Source: Marvania coccoides
Lineage: Eukaryota > Chlorophyta > Trebouxiophyceae > Chlorellales > Chlorellaceae
Assembly: GCA_963854735.1 (NCBI GenBank)
Contig: OY978098.1
Span: 372,001-436,000 of the forward strand
Length of the DNA stretch: 64,000 nt
Direction of reading: 5' to 3'
Positions 11,941 through 22,138 of the stretch are shown here, piece by piece (position 1 is the stretch's first letter; every line of letters begins with the position of its first letter). A program made the translations under genes and the position numbers. Below the pieces are notes generated by a model, which was given only the letters and a program-made list of their open reading frames with translations, was not told the origin of the DNA and ran no database searches.

Positions 11941-13492
11941 CTGCAGAAACTGAAAAAGGTTTGGAGGTTTGGAGGTTTGGAGGTTTTACATATGGTTGTA
12001 ACGTCTACTACCAAGGATGGTGCAAGCCGACGTGCCACTCACCCCGCCACAGTAAGGCGGAGTACCCCCTTCCATCCGTGGGATCAACCTCAGGTACTGG
12101 GGGCGTACGGATACAGCATTACGCCGATACCGCACCGTCGCCCACAATGTAAGACTCTGGCCCCTGTCTTCCTGAGTCCCCCAGCGGCGCGACCGACATG
12201 AATAAAAGAAAGAGGAAAAAAATGGGGAAAGCAGGACTCTCCGGACGGCAAACGGCCCGTCCGGTTTGGGGTTCGCGCTTGGGCAATGCTGGCCCGCCCA
12301 GCACCCCTCCCATCTACAGCGGTCACTCAACCCCTGGCTTAAGGGTTTATGGTGTACTACCCGGTGTGCTCACTGGAAATGTGGCACCCGCCATTTGTAC
12401 CCGTCCGATAGAGACTACGATACCACGGGGAAGTGAAGCATCCGACGTCGCAGTGCAGTAAACAACCAAAGTTTACGCACTGGCAGCTACAATGAGCTAA
12501 CTAGTAGGGAGCGCGAACCACCGCATGTGCAAGCATAATATATTAATAAATCACCATATTGTAAAATTTCTTCATCTTCGTAATCTTGACTCTCTCTCGC
12601 TCCTTGTGCTCTCTTTATTCGCCGCCTGTACGCCCTCCAGGTGCGCCCGCACCAGGGCTGCCACCTGGGTGAGGTCTGCCTCCGCCATAGATTAAGTGTG
12701 GAACGGATTATTTTATGGCCGAAAAATGAGGGCAAGGCTCTAGCTGGACGGTATCACGACGGAGAGCTCAAATATGAGCAATAACTCAAAAGCGAATTGA
12801 TTTAATAGCCTTTACGCTTCACTTGACAGAGTCATGTCGCCGTCAGCGTGCAGAACAGTATTGACATTCATCTCTTCAAAAATCACAATGCATTACATAG
12901 TTATGTATTAAAATATGACCCGCGAAGGTGGCCACATTTCGATCTTGGAGAAATTGCGGCGATCACGGCCATGTTTTTTCTACGTCGACCAAAAAAAAAA
13001 GGGGGGGGGGAAGACAAGAGAATAAATTCGAAGCTGGCGAAATCAGTTTCAGCATAATAAATTTTTGTAAGCATATAAATTAATAAAAAATTAATAGAAA
13101 ACAAAAGCAAACGGCACAATGTTATCGCTCGCCAAAACACGAGGTGTGTGTGTGTGAAGAAAATGCAATTTACTGTCACAGTAATAATCACGTTGGGAAT
13201 GGGCAAGATGATGAAAAGCACAATATCAATATCAATATCAATATATATTTTTAATATTCATTTTATGAAGGGGGGAAACAAAATCAGCGATGGAACCAAT
13301 ACTTCAGGTTCTCATAAAAACAGAAAAAATAATTAATTCATATTTTTTTCATTTTTTAATTGAAACAGCATGCATTTATATTTTTTCAAGTCAGCAATGT
13401 GGTCAAATTTTTGCGGCACGCTGCCTCGAGAATTTCCGGCCGCCCTTCCAGAAAGACCTGCCAGGGGCATTTTTCAATGCCTGAAAGTCTCA
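11941..13492. other. Gene-poor interval between repeat copy 1 and paralogue B
   Basis: Holds three GGTTTGGA units near 11957-11985; a GC-rich stretch (12010-12470) with no coherent ORF but a perfect 8-bp inverted repeat CCGGACGG...CCGTCCGG at 12241-12264; a 38-codon minus-strand ORF from ATG at 12688 (begins MAEADLTQVAALVRAHLEG) with no partner exon; a run of 10 A then 10 G at about 12991-13010; and ATATCA repeats near 13225-13250. The GC-rich part is unlike the surrounding spacers and may be the body of a mobile element, but I cannot name it. Confidence 0.4.
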
Positions 13493-15151
13493 TTAGGTGC
13501 ACATCCGTTTGACAGGGCGCGACATGGACGGCCTCTGCATTTCCTGCGAGCTATAAACAGTGAACGGGCTGCCAAATGCTCTGGTATCCCGAATCTCCTG
13601 CTGCCCACGACCCGGGGACCTCAGGATCTGAGCGCCGCCGGACGCACATCTCTGTGCCCCAGCAGCTCCATTTCCAGGAGCTCGGGGGCGCTTCGTTGAT
13701 TGGGAGAGGAAGATTTGGGCAGCCCAGGCGGTGTTGGCGTCGGGGAACATCTTCTTAAAGGTGTCCACCCCCACTGTGTAGCTTTTGTTCACTGCGTCCC
13801 AGCTGCAGATGGCCCTCTCCCCCTTCTCCATCACAGGCTGCAGCTTGCGGAATTCACTGCGGTTGTTTCTCATGTAGAAAGGACAGTTTTCGAGAGAGAT
13901 AGAGGCGGGGGCCAGCACCACGACGCCGGCAGCTTCATCGCTGTGACGGACCGTGTACATCACAACGTCACGGGGCAGGCGTCTACACATCACCATGTTG
14001 GTCGGGTCGGGGGGGTCCGAAAAATCGCCAACAGCGCGGACCGACAACTCCTTCTTCAGGAGAAAGCAGCCAGCAGCGGCGCAGCCGGTATTGTAGTGCT
14101 GCGAGAACGCGACTTCGAGCTTGGTGCTGAGCGCCACGATAAAAAGATCGGCTCCGATGGCAGCGTCTCCAGGCTTCTCTGCCAGTTTGTGCCCAGGGCG
14201 GAGGGCCGCAAAGCCGGCATCGCAAGCACGCAGCACGGAAATGCGATCCGGCTCGGGCAGGGTGGTCGCAGCAGCGCCAGCAGCCGGTTTTGGCGCGGTG
14301 GCGATGACAACAGCACTCTGGTTGAACTCCGGAGTCAGGGTGGGCTGCAGGCGAGGGTCGCGAGGGGGGACAAAGACGGTGGGGAATGGGGCAGCAGCGA
14401 GGCTCTCCGGAGGGGGCGTAGGGGGCTCGATGATGGCGGGAACAGAAGGGTGCGGGGGATGGTACGTTTGTGAGGGGGGAAGGAGACCGGCAGAAATCGC
14501 CCTCGCGGTCTCTGGCGCAATTCCAGTCTCCACCAGCATGGTATATCCCGATTGAATCAGCTCCATGGCAGCCACTTGTTCCTTCAATGCCTGGCACGTC
14601 TTCTCTTTCTCGGCCGTATCTGCCTCGAAGTTTTTAATATTCTGCTCGCATTTCTGGCGCCTCTGCTTCCATATTTTGGTCTTATCGGTGTAGTATTTCA
14701 CTTTTCCCTCAAAAACAACCAGGTCTGAGCCGAGGATGTCGAAGTGCGTGTACAGCTCTCCGGTGTGCCTTTTCAGGTCGTCAATCTGGCGGGTGATTGT
14801 AGCCAGATCTTCCTTTGGGTTGCCAGTGGTGGTCGAGCTCTGGAGGAAGGGAAGGGAGGCATCGGGAATGCCAGCGCCAGCGTCCTCGGTGGAGGGTGGG
14901 GGAGTGAGGGCAGGGGGGCTCAAGAAGAGTACCCTTGGGGGCGTGACGAGACCAGCGGGCAGCGGCATGGCAGCCTTGTTACCGCCATTGGCGGTCTGCA
15001 GTGAAGAGAAGAACGATTTTTACTGGCGTGTGCGAGTCAAGAACATAGTGCAGTGGAAATTTCACTGTCATAAAGCGTTTAAATGTTCAGCTCAGCATAC
15101 CTGATTGAGAGTAGCGTGAGTGGGAGAAGAAGAAAGAGAAATCGGCGACAT
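13493..15151 (-). CDS. Unknown coiled-coil protein, paralogue B
   Basis: Not recognised; clearly a paralogue of the gene at 9751-11260. Exons 15151-15101 (17 codons, MSPISLSSSPTHATLNQ) and 14995-13493 give 517 residues. Shared landmarks in the same order are LVETGI near the end of the coiled coil, EPPTPPPESLAAAPFPTVF in the linker, VLRACDAG, LEVAFS, GVVVLAP, LQPVMEKG and the C-terminal block FKKMFPDANTAWAAQIF. The coiled-coil part (about residues 75-170) has alternating charged heptads. B has a longer N-terminal Pro-rich stretch than A and a more diverged tail. Both lie head-to-tail on the minus strand, 2.2 kb apart, but only B is bracketed by inverted repeat copies (11631-11940 and 15841-16095). 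Function unknown; structural or scaffold role is a guess from the coiled coil. Confidence 0.7.
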
Positions 15152-15840
15152 CGATTGATCTGCAAAACAAAAAAAAGCGAGAAATTATTCGAAAATGTTA
15201 ATTATGTTTCTAAGCAGTGATCGAATAAATTTATCATCGCCACCGCCGACAGGCTTGAAAAATATGGAGCAGCAACTCACCAAATAAAATAAAACAATTA
15301 ATTAAAAGACAAAAATTACGCACGCGGTTGTTAATATTAGGCGTTCGGGGCATCGACCCCGGCGACTTTCCAGCTTATTTCTTTTCCGCGGAAATTTGCA
15401 GCATTTCGCCGAAATTTATAGCTCCAAAAGCGGGGGGGGGTAACATCTTTGCAAGCTTCTTATATCGTTCAATGGCATGAGCAAGTGAAGAGACACCTGA
15501 AAGACCGATAACCCTAAAAGCTGTTCATGAAAGTTTTATAATCCAATGTGGATTGAGAAAAAAAACAGTGGCTGCGCAGACGAATTTTGTATTTGGAGGG
15601 AAAGGCACTCTGCTTTGCAAGTCCTTTGATCAGAAGAAACGGGAAGACTCTGCCCAAATGCTCGACTTTTTCAATTTCAATTCCCTCGTCGACATCACCA
15701 GCGCTCTATACAGTTCTCTTCATCCATCACAAACATTTCACTCGTCGTTTTGTATGGTTGGAGATTTATCATCGGCATTGTGCATTGTGAAGCTAGTCGC
15801 CTAGCTTCATGCTCATCGTTGAGCTCGTCTTGAGACGTAC
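15152..15840. other. Spacer 5' of paralogue B
   Basis: AT-rich. A GGGGGGGG run sits near 15431. An 83-codon ORF at 15553-15804 (+) has low protein character and no splice or homology support. Nothing else seen. Confidence 0.4.
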
Positions 15841-16095
15841 ATGAAACAGGTTGCTTCTTCCATAAAGGCCAGCCATGACGCTGGAGGCGCTCTTTGGTTG
15901 GACATAATAGGTTGAATTTCTCTTTTTCTCTTCGTTTTCTTTTCTTAGTATAGCGGTTGGTTTTATTTTTCTTTATTACCGTTTCAAATTTATTTTTCTT
16001 AGTTTATTATTTCTGCTTGCACTTCGGTGCCAGTCTGCTACGGGTCCTTAGTTGCCCTTTTGTGTGGACTTTAAACCCAGTATGTATGTTTGTAT
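15841..16095 (+). repeat. Dispersed ~300-bp repeat, copy 2 (inverted relative to copy 1)
   Basis: Same landmarks as copy 1 on the other strand: KQVAS-IKASHDAGG from 15844, an internal deletion of about 8 nt after GGAGG that shifts the frame and destroys the terminal RGW, then CT-rich noncoding sequence, TTATTTCTGCTTGCACTTCG, GACTTTAAACC and a degenerate tail TATGTATGTTTGTA. The purine/pyrimidine tract is not expanded here, so copies 1 and 2 have diverged independently. Confidence 0.65.
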
Positions 16096-16624
16096 TCCAC
16101 CATCCGCTGACGACTACGATGACGGGGAAACCTTAATGTGGCTTTTGAAAACTTTCCAAAAGATAAGCTAGTGCTTGCTTAGTGTTTCCGCAAGATTCTC
16201 GCCTTGCGATCTCCTCCAAAATCTCAACGAAAACGGCACTCAAGTTCCAGCGCCACCCTGTCTGGAACCTGTCTGGAAGCTGAGTATTTCTGGCGGAAAA
16301 AAATAATGCATTTTTCGCTAAATTTTTCATCATTTTGAAACTCTCAAGTTGTATTTAATAAGAGCATTGCATTTCTTTTTCGATATTCTTTGCGGCCGGG
16401 AAAACAAACAGAAATCTGGCTCACATCCACGTATTTTTCGTCATTTCCCTTTTATTTTGTGTGTTTTTGTATAATCAACACATCCAGACGTTGGGAGCAG
16501 GCTAAATCGTGCTTACGACTCACGATTTGAGAGTGACTTTGCAACTTAGGGGCCTGTCATCACCTAACTAGCTTAAATTATTGATTGCAATACCAATACC
16601 CCATCCATTTTATAGAAGAGGGCG
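16096..16624. other. Spacer upstream of cytochrome c6A
   Basis: A minus-strand ORF (16333-16133) ends with RRESCGNTKQALAYLLESFQ; it has no neighbour exon and I do not call it. The rest is AT-rich. The promoter of the cytochrome gene should lie in the last 200-300 bp but no element is distinctive. Confidence 0.35.
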
Positions 16625-17217
16625 ATGTCAATCGCCAAGCTTGTGAGTTGTGTCGAGAAGTGATAATCAAAGTTCTTGGATCACTTCTGTTCCACCTCTT
16701 CTTTGACCAAAGCACGTTCTTTTCCTTCCAGGCAACCCACACAAGTGCTTTGCACGCTGGAACCAAGTTCTTGCGGCAGCAACAACCCCCGTCATCAACT
16801 TCAACTCCTAGCAAACGACACCTCTCTCCGCTCGCCACCAACCTGCGCCAACAAGCCGCGGGCTGGGCGGCGGGCTTAGGGCTCGCAGCGACCCTCATCC
16901 TGGCAGTGCCCTCCCCTGCCCACGCCGACGAAGCATCACCACAGCTTTTTGCCAACACGTGTGCGGGGTGTCACGCAGGCGGTGGCAACATCGTCCGCCG
17001 GGACGCCACCCTGCAGCTGGACGACCTCACCAAGTACGGCATCGACTCTGTGGACAGTCTGTACGCGCTGATTTATGGCGGGAAAGGGTCGATGCCTGGG
17101 TACGGGGAGGGCTGCACCCCCAGAGGGGCCTGCACCTTTGCAAAGCGGCTGACAGATGAACAGGTGAAGGGGCTGGCGGGCTACGTGCTGCAGTCTGCCA
17201 AGGACGGGTGGCAGTGA
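16625..17217 (+). CDS. Cytochrome c6A, thylakoid-lumen
   Basis: Class I c-type cytochrome of the thylakoid lumen; unlike c6 it is a poor photosystem I donor and its role is debated (thiol oxidation proposed). Exons 16625-16642 and 16732-17217 give 167 residues. Seen: a chloroplast transit region, then a lumen-export hydrophobic stretch (GWAAGLGLAATLILAVP) and an AHA cleavage site after residue about 71; a mature domain of about 96 residues with CAGCH (haem attachment, residues about 83-87) and the Met ligand in GSMPGYG. Immediately after that, GEGCTPRGACTF is the 12-residue loop insertion with two cysteines that defines c6A. The six-codon first exon was chosen because AAGCTT|GTGAGT joins in phase 0 to TTCCAG|GCAACC. 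No plausible alternative family. Confidence 0.92.
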
Positions 17218-17981
17218 TGGGTGGGAGGAATGCGTTGAAGAAAAATTGCTGTTTACGGGGTTTTGGCTTATTCTGGCTGCTTCTCATCACCTGTCTTTCA
17301 ACCATGCGGTTGGTGGTGCAATACTTTGCTATTTAAAGCATCAGCCAGTGCAATCGAGGGACTGAAGGCCTGATGAATTCATTTGGGCTGCATGCCCTCT
17401 TTTTTGTGAGTAATTATCTGCATTCAACGTACGCTGCTGCAAATATGAGCTGATGAAAAGTGTATACCTTGATACCTTGATACTTCGACACTGTAACATT
17501 ATTATTGGCGTGTCTCATCCCACTCGAAAAACAAAGCCAAGGCGGCAGCCGCAGCGGTGGCAGCGGTTGGCTGAATAACAGAATAAATGATACACTGCGC
17601 TCACTAGATATTACTAGTACAAAGTCCTGATTTCACAAATTAAGCCTAAAGTTCAAATTGTTCAGCATTTCGTAGGCACGCTCGACGAGGTGATTTTTTG
17701 ATCACTTTTTACAGCAGTTTGCCCAACGGCGCTTCAGAAGCTTCCCCGCAAATCTTGATCACCTTATAATTCAAAGTGCGGATATCGCCGTTTCAGCACC
17801 AGAATTCCCTCGCCTCCGGGGGAGTTCTGTCACTTGAATTTCAAATTTCCTAAATCAAAAATTGAATTTTATGTGCCCGATCCAACCCTGCCGCACGTAA
17901 ATAAAATTTCTTTAGAGCCCTGACATCAACATATCACGCATACGACTAGCACATCTTGGGCTCACCACCAGCAAATTTAAA
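17218..17981. other. 764-bp spacer
   Basis: Contains the 3' end of cytochrome c6A and the promoter of the MAPK15-like gene. AT-rich; a short GGCGGCAGCCGCAGCGGTGGC patch near 17540. No ORF, RNA gene or repeat copy recognised. Confidence 0.4.
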
Positions 17982-19770
17982 ATGACAGAGGAAATCGACA
18001 AGCACGTCCTAAAAAAGTATGAAATCCAGCAGAAATTGGGCAAAGGGGTGAGTGAGATGGATTAGCGGACGGCAGCGCTGTGAAATGGAGCATTGACAGT
18101 TGAGCTCACCAACCATTTTCAATTTCAATCGAGTGCAGGCCTACGGCATCGTGTGGCGTGCCATCGACAAGAAGACAGGCGAGACAGTGGCCCTGAAGAA
18201 GATCTTCGACGCCTTTCAGAACGCCACGGACGCTCAGGTGAGGAAATGGGCCTCTGACTAGCTCGCTGCAAGCAGTGGTTTGGCGCTGGCACCAATTCAA
18301 CTGCGGCCTTACCTAACTCGTTTTTTTATCTGCAGCGCACTTTCCGTGAGATCATGTTCCTGCAAGAGCTGAACAACCACGAGAACATCATCAAGTGAGC
18401 TTGCATTTTCCTTCTCCTGGCGACGCTTTTTCCCCTCAAATATTTATCACCTCACTCTTACTCCTCCTCTTTTCTACCGCTTTCCCCGTTGCTCCCCAGG
18501 CTTCTGAACGTTCTCAAGGCTGAGAACGACCGCGACATCTACCTCATTTTCGAGTACATGGAGACCGACCTGCACGCCGTCATCAGAGCCAACATCCTGG
18601 AGGAGATCCACAAGCAGTACATCATGTACCAGATCTTCAGGTCCCTCAAGTACATGCACTCGGCCTCGCTGCTCCACCGCGATATAAAGGTACGCAGCCA
18701 ATAATTTTAAGCTCTGCTTCTATTATCTTGCGTTAATTTTTTCCGAGTTTTTTTCATTCTTTGAATATCTTCTTCTACTTTTCGACTACTATTTATGGAA
18801 AAATTGCCTCAATTCCTTTATTCTCCGTGTCTTTTATGTGCTGCAGCCCAGCAACGTGCTCCTCAACAGCGAGTGCCAGGTCAAGATGGCCGACTTTGGG
18901 CTCGCCCGCTCTGTGGCCCAGCTGCACTCCGAGGAGGGCAATCCCGTGCTCACCGACTACGTGGCCACCCGCTGGTACCGCGCCCCCGAGATCCTGCTGT
19001 CTTCCACTCGCTACACCTTTGGCGTTGACATGTGGGCCTGCGGGTGCATCCTGGGCGAGCTCATCAACGGCAAGCCCATCTTCCCAGGTACCTCCACCAT
19101 GAACCAGCTGGACCGCATCCTGGAGGTCACCGGGCGGCCCTCCGCGGAGGACATCGAGTCCATCCAGTCGCCCTTTGCTGCCACCATGCTAGAGTCCATG
19201 CGCGCGCCAGGTACCCTTTTTATATATATTAATTATATAATGTTGTTTAATGTTACTGGCTGGTGTTTATACAGTATACGTATAAAAAGAGGAAAACAGC
19301 CAATAACATTTTATAAAAGCAACTTAAATGTGGTGCTGGCCTGACTAATGATTTCTTTCTTCTCTCAACCATAAATCTCAGACACGCCCCGCTTGGAGGC
19401 CATGTTCCCCTCTGCCACCCCCGAGGCGCTCGATCTGCTGTCCAAGCTGATGCATTTCAACCCCGATAAGCGGATCTCGGCAGAAGAGGCCTTGCGCCAC
19501 CCCTACTGCGCCCAATTCCACAACCCGGCTGACGAGCCAGTGGCGGGCACCACCGTCACCATCCCCATCGATGACAACACAAAGTACAGCATTGCCGAGT
19601 ACAGGGACAGGCTGTACCTGGAGATTGTGAAGCGAAAGAAGGAGATCAGGAGGAGAATGAAGGAGAAGGAGGCAGCAAGGGCGGCATCAAAAGAGCAGCG
19701 GCGTTCAGAGGGCGGAGGAGGGTCGCGCGGCGGTGGCTACCAAGCGGCGGCAGAGGTGTACGCGAAGTAA
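17982..19770 (+). CDS. ERK7/8-type MAP kinase (MAPK15-like)
   Basis: Ser/Thr kinase of the atypical ERK7/8 group, which elsewhere acts at basal bodies and in cilium length control. Six exons (17982-18047, 18139-18237, 18336-18394, 18500-18689, 18847-19210, 19382-19770) give 388 residues. Seen: GKGAYG P-loop (residues 20-25), VALKKI lysine, catalytic HRDIKPSN split by intron 4, DFGLARS, activation loop ending [14 protein letters not shown] with TDY at about 174-176 (animal ERK7/8 has TEY), then [25 protein letters not shown] and the [13 protein letters not shown] end, all ERK7/8-specific. The C-terminal extension is short (about 60 residues, Lys/Arg/Glu-rich then Gly-rich) versus several hundred in animals. 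The isolated TDY might suggest plant group D MAPKs, but the QSPFA region does not fit them. Confidence 0.92.
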
Positions 19771-19975
19771 AGCGTGCACGGAAAAGGTGGCTGAAATTCT
19801 TGATTTAAATTAATGAAACAATTCGTTTACTGCTTTTTATTCTATTGTTCTATTCTATCATCTTCAGTGCGTGCATGGTGCATAAAATAAGTTGGTCAAT
19901 ATAGTGGCAAAGCGTATGCCACGGTAACATTTATATTTTGAGGTACGCTAGACGTTGTACATTAGTACGGTTGCG

Positions 19976-20497
19976 TCATGCTAGCAAAGCAGTGCACTTT
20001 GCTGCTTCCTCTTCCGCAGTTTTATACTCTGCGGTTTCCCCAAGCAGACTGGCGTTATCCTCCTGCAATAAATTCAATGATGGGTCACGTCAATACCAGC
20101 ATTAAAAATTAAGCCATAGCTACAGCGGCAGGCGTCAACCACCTCAAATCTCACCATGAACTCTTGCATATCTTTGACAGCTGCCTTGAGGCGCTGCTTG
20201 GTGTCGGGCACCATCGCCATGGACTCTGCCAGCACGTTTTCCTGCGCAGCAGCCCAGCAAAGCAGATCGATTGTCAAGCAATAAATGTAGATGAATAAAT
20301 GTAACTGATCTGAAATAATAAGCAAATAGTTTGAGCAAACTCACCGCGTGCTTGATATCATAAGGATCGGCCTGCTCTGCTTTCATTTTCTCCACGCGCT
20401 CCCGCTCTCGTTTCTCTTCATCGATATACAAAATGAACTCTTTGCCCAGCCGCTTCAGTGTTCCGGTCTTGATGACGAGGTTCCTGAGCTCCGCCAT
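19976..20497 (-). CDS. Tubulin-folding cofactor A (TBCA)
   Basis: Chaperone that holds folding intermediates of beta-tubulin before alpha/beta dimer assembly. Three exons, 20497-20345, 20241-20155 and 20062-19976, all phase 0, encode 108 residues, the normal TBCA length. Seen: RNLVIKTGTLKRLGKE, the long helical DEEKRERERVEKMKAEQADPYDIKHA matching the TBCA 'MRAE..D.YDIKKQ' motif, VPDTKQRLKAAVKDMQEFM, and a terminal acidic helix with EYKTAEEE. It is convergent with the MAPK15-like gene (206 bp between stops) and about 200 bp upstream of the phosphatase gene's stop on the same strand. Confidence 0.9.
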
Positions 20498-20691
20498 TGT
20501 GATATGTGACTTTAAAATAAAATTTTGCAGTTTAAAAACCTTATGAACTGAGATGGTCAACATAAGGAAGGTTCTTCATTCAAAATTTGAATTTGCATGG
20601 AAAAGTGGGGCCAAATGAATGAATCACTCAGAAAGATGCATATTCAAAACAGCTGTTCGTTCATAACGTCAATGCGTTCAGTCAAATTAAT

Positions 20692-21819
20692 TCAAGATGG
20701 CGGAATGATGTCAAACTGGTAGCTCCCGTCGGCCGCCAGCATCATCACCGCCCCATATCCTCCAGACTTCTTATAGTTGGGCGCGCTAAACACAGTGACA
20801 ACCTCTCCGTCTTCCCCCAGCACCTCGAAGCCTTTGTCCGAAGCTTTGTGGCCTCGCACGATCCTCCTGAGCCCATTTTTCTTCAAGAACTGCTGGGCCG
20901 CTGAAAGACCAAACTGGAAGCTCGTCCCTCGTTGGCTGGAGCTCCACATGTCAACTTCAGAACTAGGGTCTGCCCACAGCAGGTCGGTCAGCAGGCTCGG
21001 GGAGTCGGGAGCGATGTTGATGGGTCGTTCGATTTCTTTTATTTGTTCTATGTTTCTGATGTATGGGCCGATGCCGCCGTGCACGCACATGACGCTGATC
21101 GGAGGTTGGATGCGGGCTGCAAGCGGGAGGGCGTCAAATACCGTGATGAACGCCTCCCACACGCCTACGGACAAAAGAGAGAAAAACTTATGGGGAAATT
21201 ATGTTTGATTGCGAATTAACTTTGTATGGCACGTTTCAAATTCATGACTCTAGTAATGCGCTTGCCTGGCGCAGCCCTCGTGTCACACTCCGCTCTGAAG
21301 CCAAAGAGGAGCGACACTTCCGCGCACTCATGGTTCCCACGCAAAAGGTAGATGTGTTGGGGGTAGCGCAGCTTGAGGACCAGCGCCAGCGTCATGACCT
21401 CCAGCCCTTGAGGGCCGCGGTCGATGTAGTCCCCTAAAAATATGTACTTGGTTTGCGGCGGAAGGCCATGCCTGTGGAAGGATGTTATTAGAAAGACAAG
21501 AACTAGAGGTGGAAAATGGGTTGGAGGTTGAAGCAATATAGTCTGGAAAGTCTGGAAAGTCAGTATACCTATCAAAGATTCGTTTCATATCTTGAAACTG
21601 GCCATGTAAATCGCCGACGACGATGATGCCAGAGGCAGGGAGGTCGAGGAGGGAGGGCTCAGCCAGCACCGCCTCCCGAGCATCATTCACAATTCGCTTG
21701 ACTTCTTTTGTGGACAGCGCAAAGTCGCTTTCACTTGAGGTTTGAAGGAGAAGAGCAATGATCTTGTCAAGACGTGAAGTGGATAAACTGCCCAACCCAA
21801 TGCAGCTCAGCAAATGCAT
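20692..21819 (-). CDS. Divergent PPP-family Ser/Thr protein phosphatase
   Basis: Metal-dependent phosphatase, about 309 residues, of PP1/PP2A size. Exons 21819-21569, 21471-21266 and 21164-20692. Core motifs are intact: VVGDLHGQFQDM (GDxHG), FLGDYIDRG (GDxxDRG), LLRGNHE, RGHKASDKG and VFSAPNY. Two conserved spots differ: HGGIGP replaces the usual HGGLSP, and after SAPNY the sequence is KKSGGYGAVM rather than the YCG..N.GA motif. It therefore sits outside PP1, PP2A and PP2B as I know them. Intron 2 begins with GC (CCAG|GCAAGC at 21265). Start: the first in-frame ATG of the exon; upstream in-frame sequence lacks ATG. Divergent with acyl-CoA oxidase (320 bp). Confidence 0.87.
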
Positions 21820-22138
21820 TGGAGAATTTGCAATGTTTAGGCATAGCGCATTGGTGAAATTGATGCGTGGTACTGAGAAAAACGGTCTCGAAGTTTTTTC
21901 TTCCCGGGAGTCCCAATTTCCGCCAGCCTGACACGTCTCTGCCTCCAATTTGATACCAGATTCCGGGGGGAGCCCGTTTATTTCTCAAAAAATATTCTTA
22001 AAAGCGCGCCTTGCTGGGTTCTTGGCGAGCACTTGAGCCAGCGTGCAGCCGCATTTCGGAATATTTTTGTGATTAAAAATAGAACAAAAACTCAAACGCC
22101 TCTTCTCTCCCCTACTTTGCCAATCATCTCGCGCAATC

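Noticed and set aside
12395..12435. tRNA- or SINE-like A box (TTCCCCGTGGTATCGTAGTC on the minus strand), with a similar string at about 16105-16130
   Set aside because: No B box, no acceptor stem and no cloverleaf could be drawn; similarity is about 30 nt only.
12570..12688. 38-codon minus-strand ORF resembling the start of a Gag or coiled-coil protein
   Set aside because: Ends quickly, with no continuing exon or reverse-transcriptase motif nearby.
15553..15804. 83-codon plus-strand ORF
   Set aside because: Low-quality composition, runs toward the repeat copy, no splice or homology support.
16133..16333. 66-codon minus-strand ORF ending LLESFQKPH
   Set aside because: Some helical character, but no start context, partner exon or recognised family.
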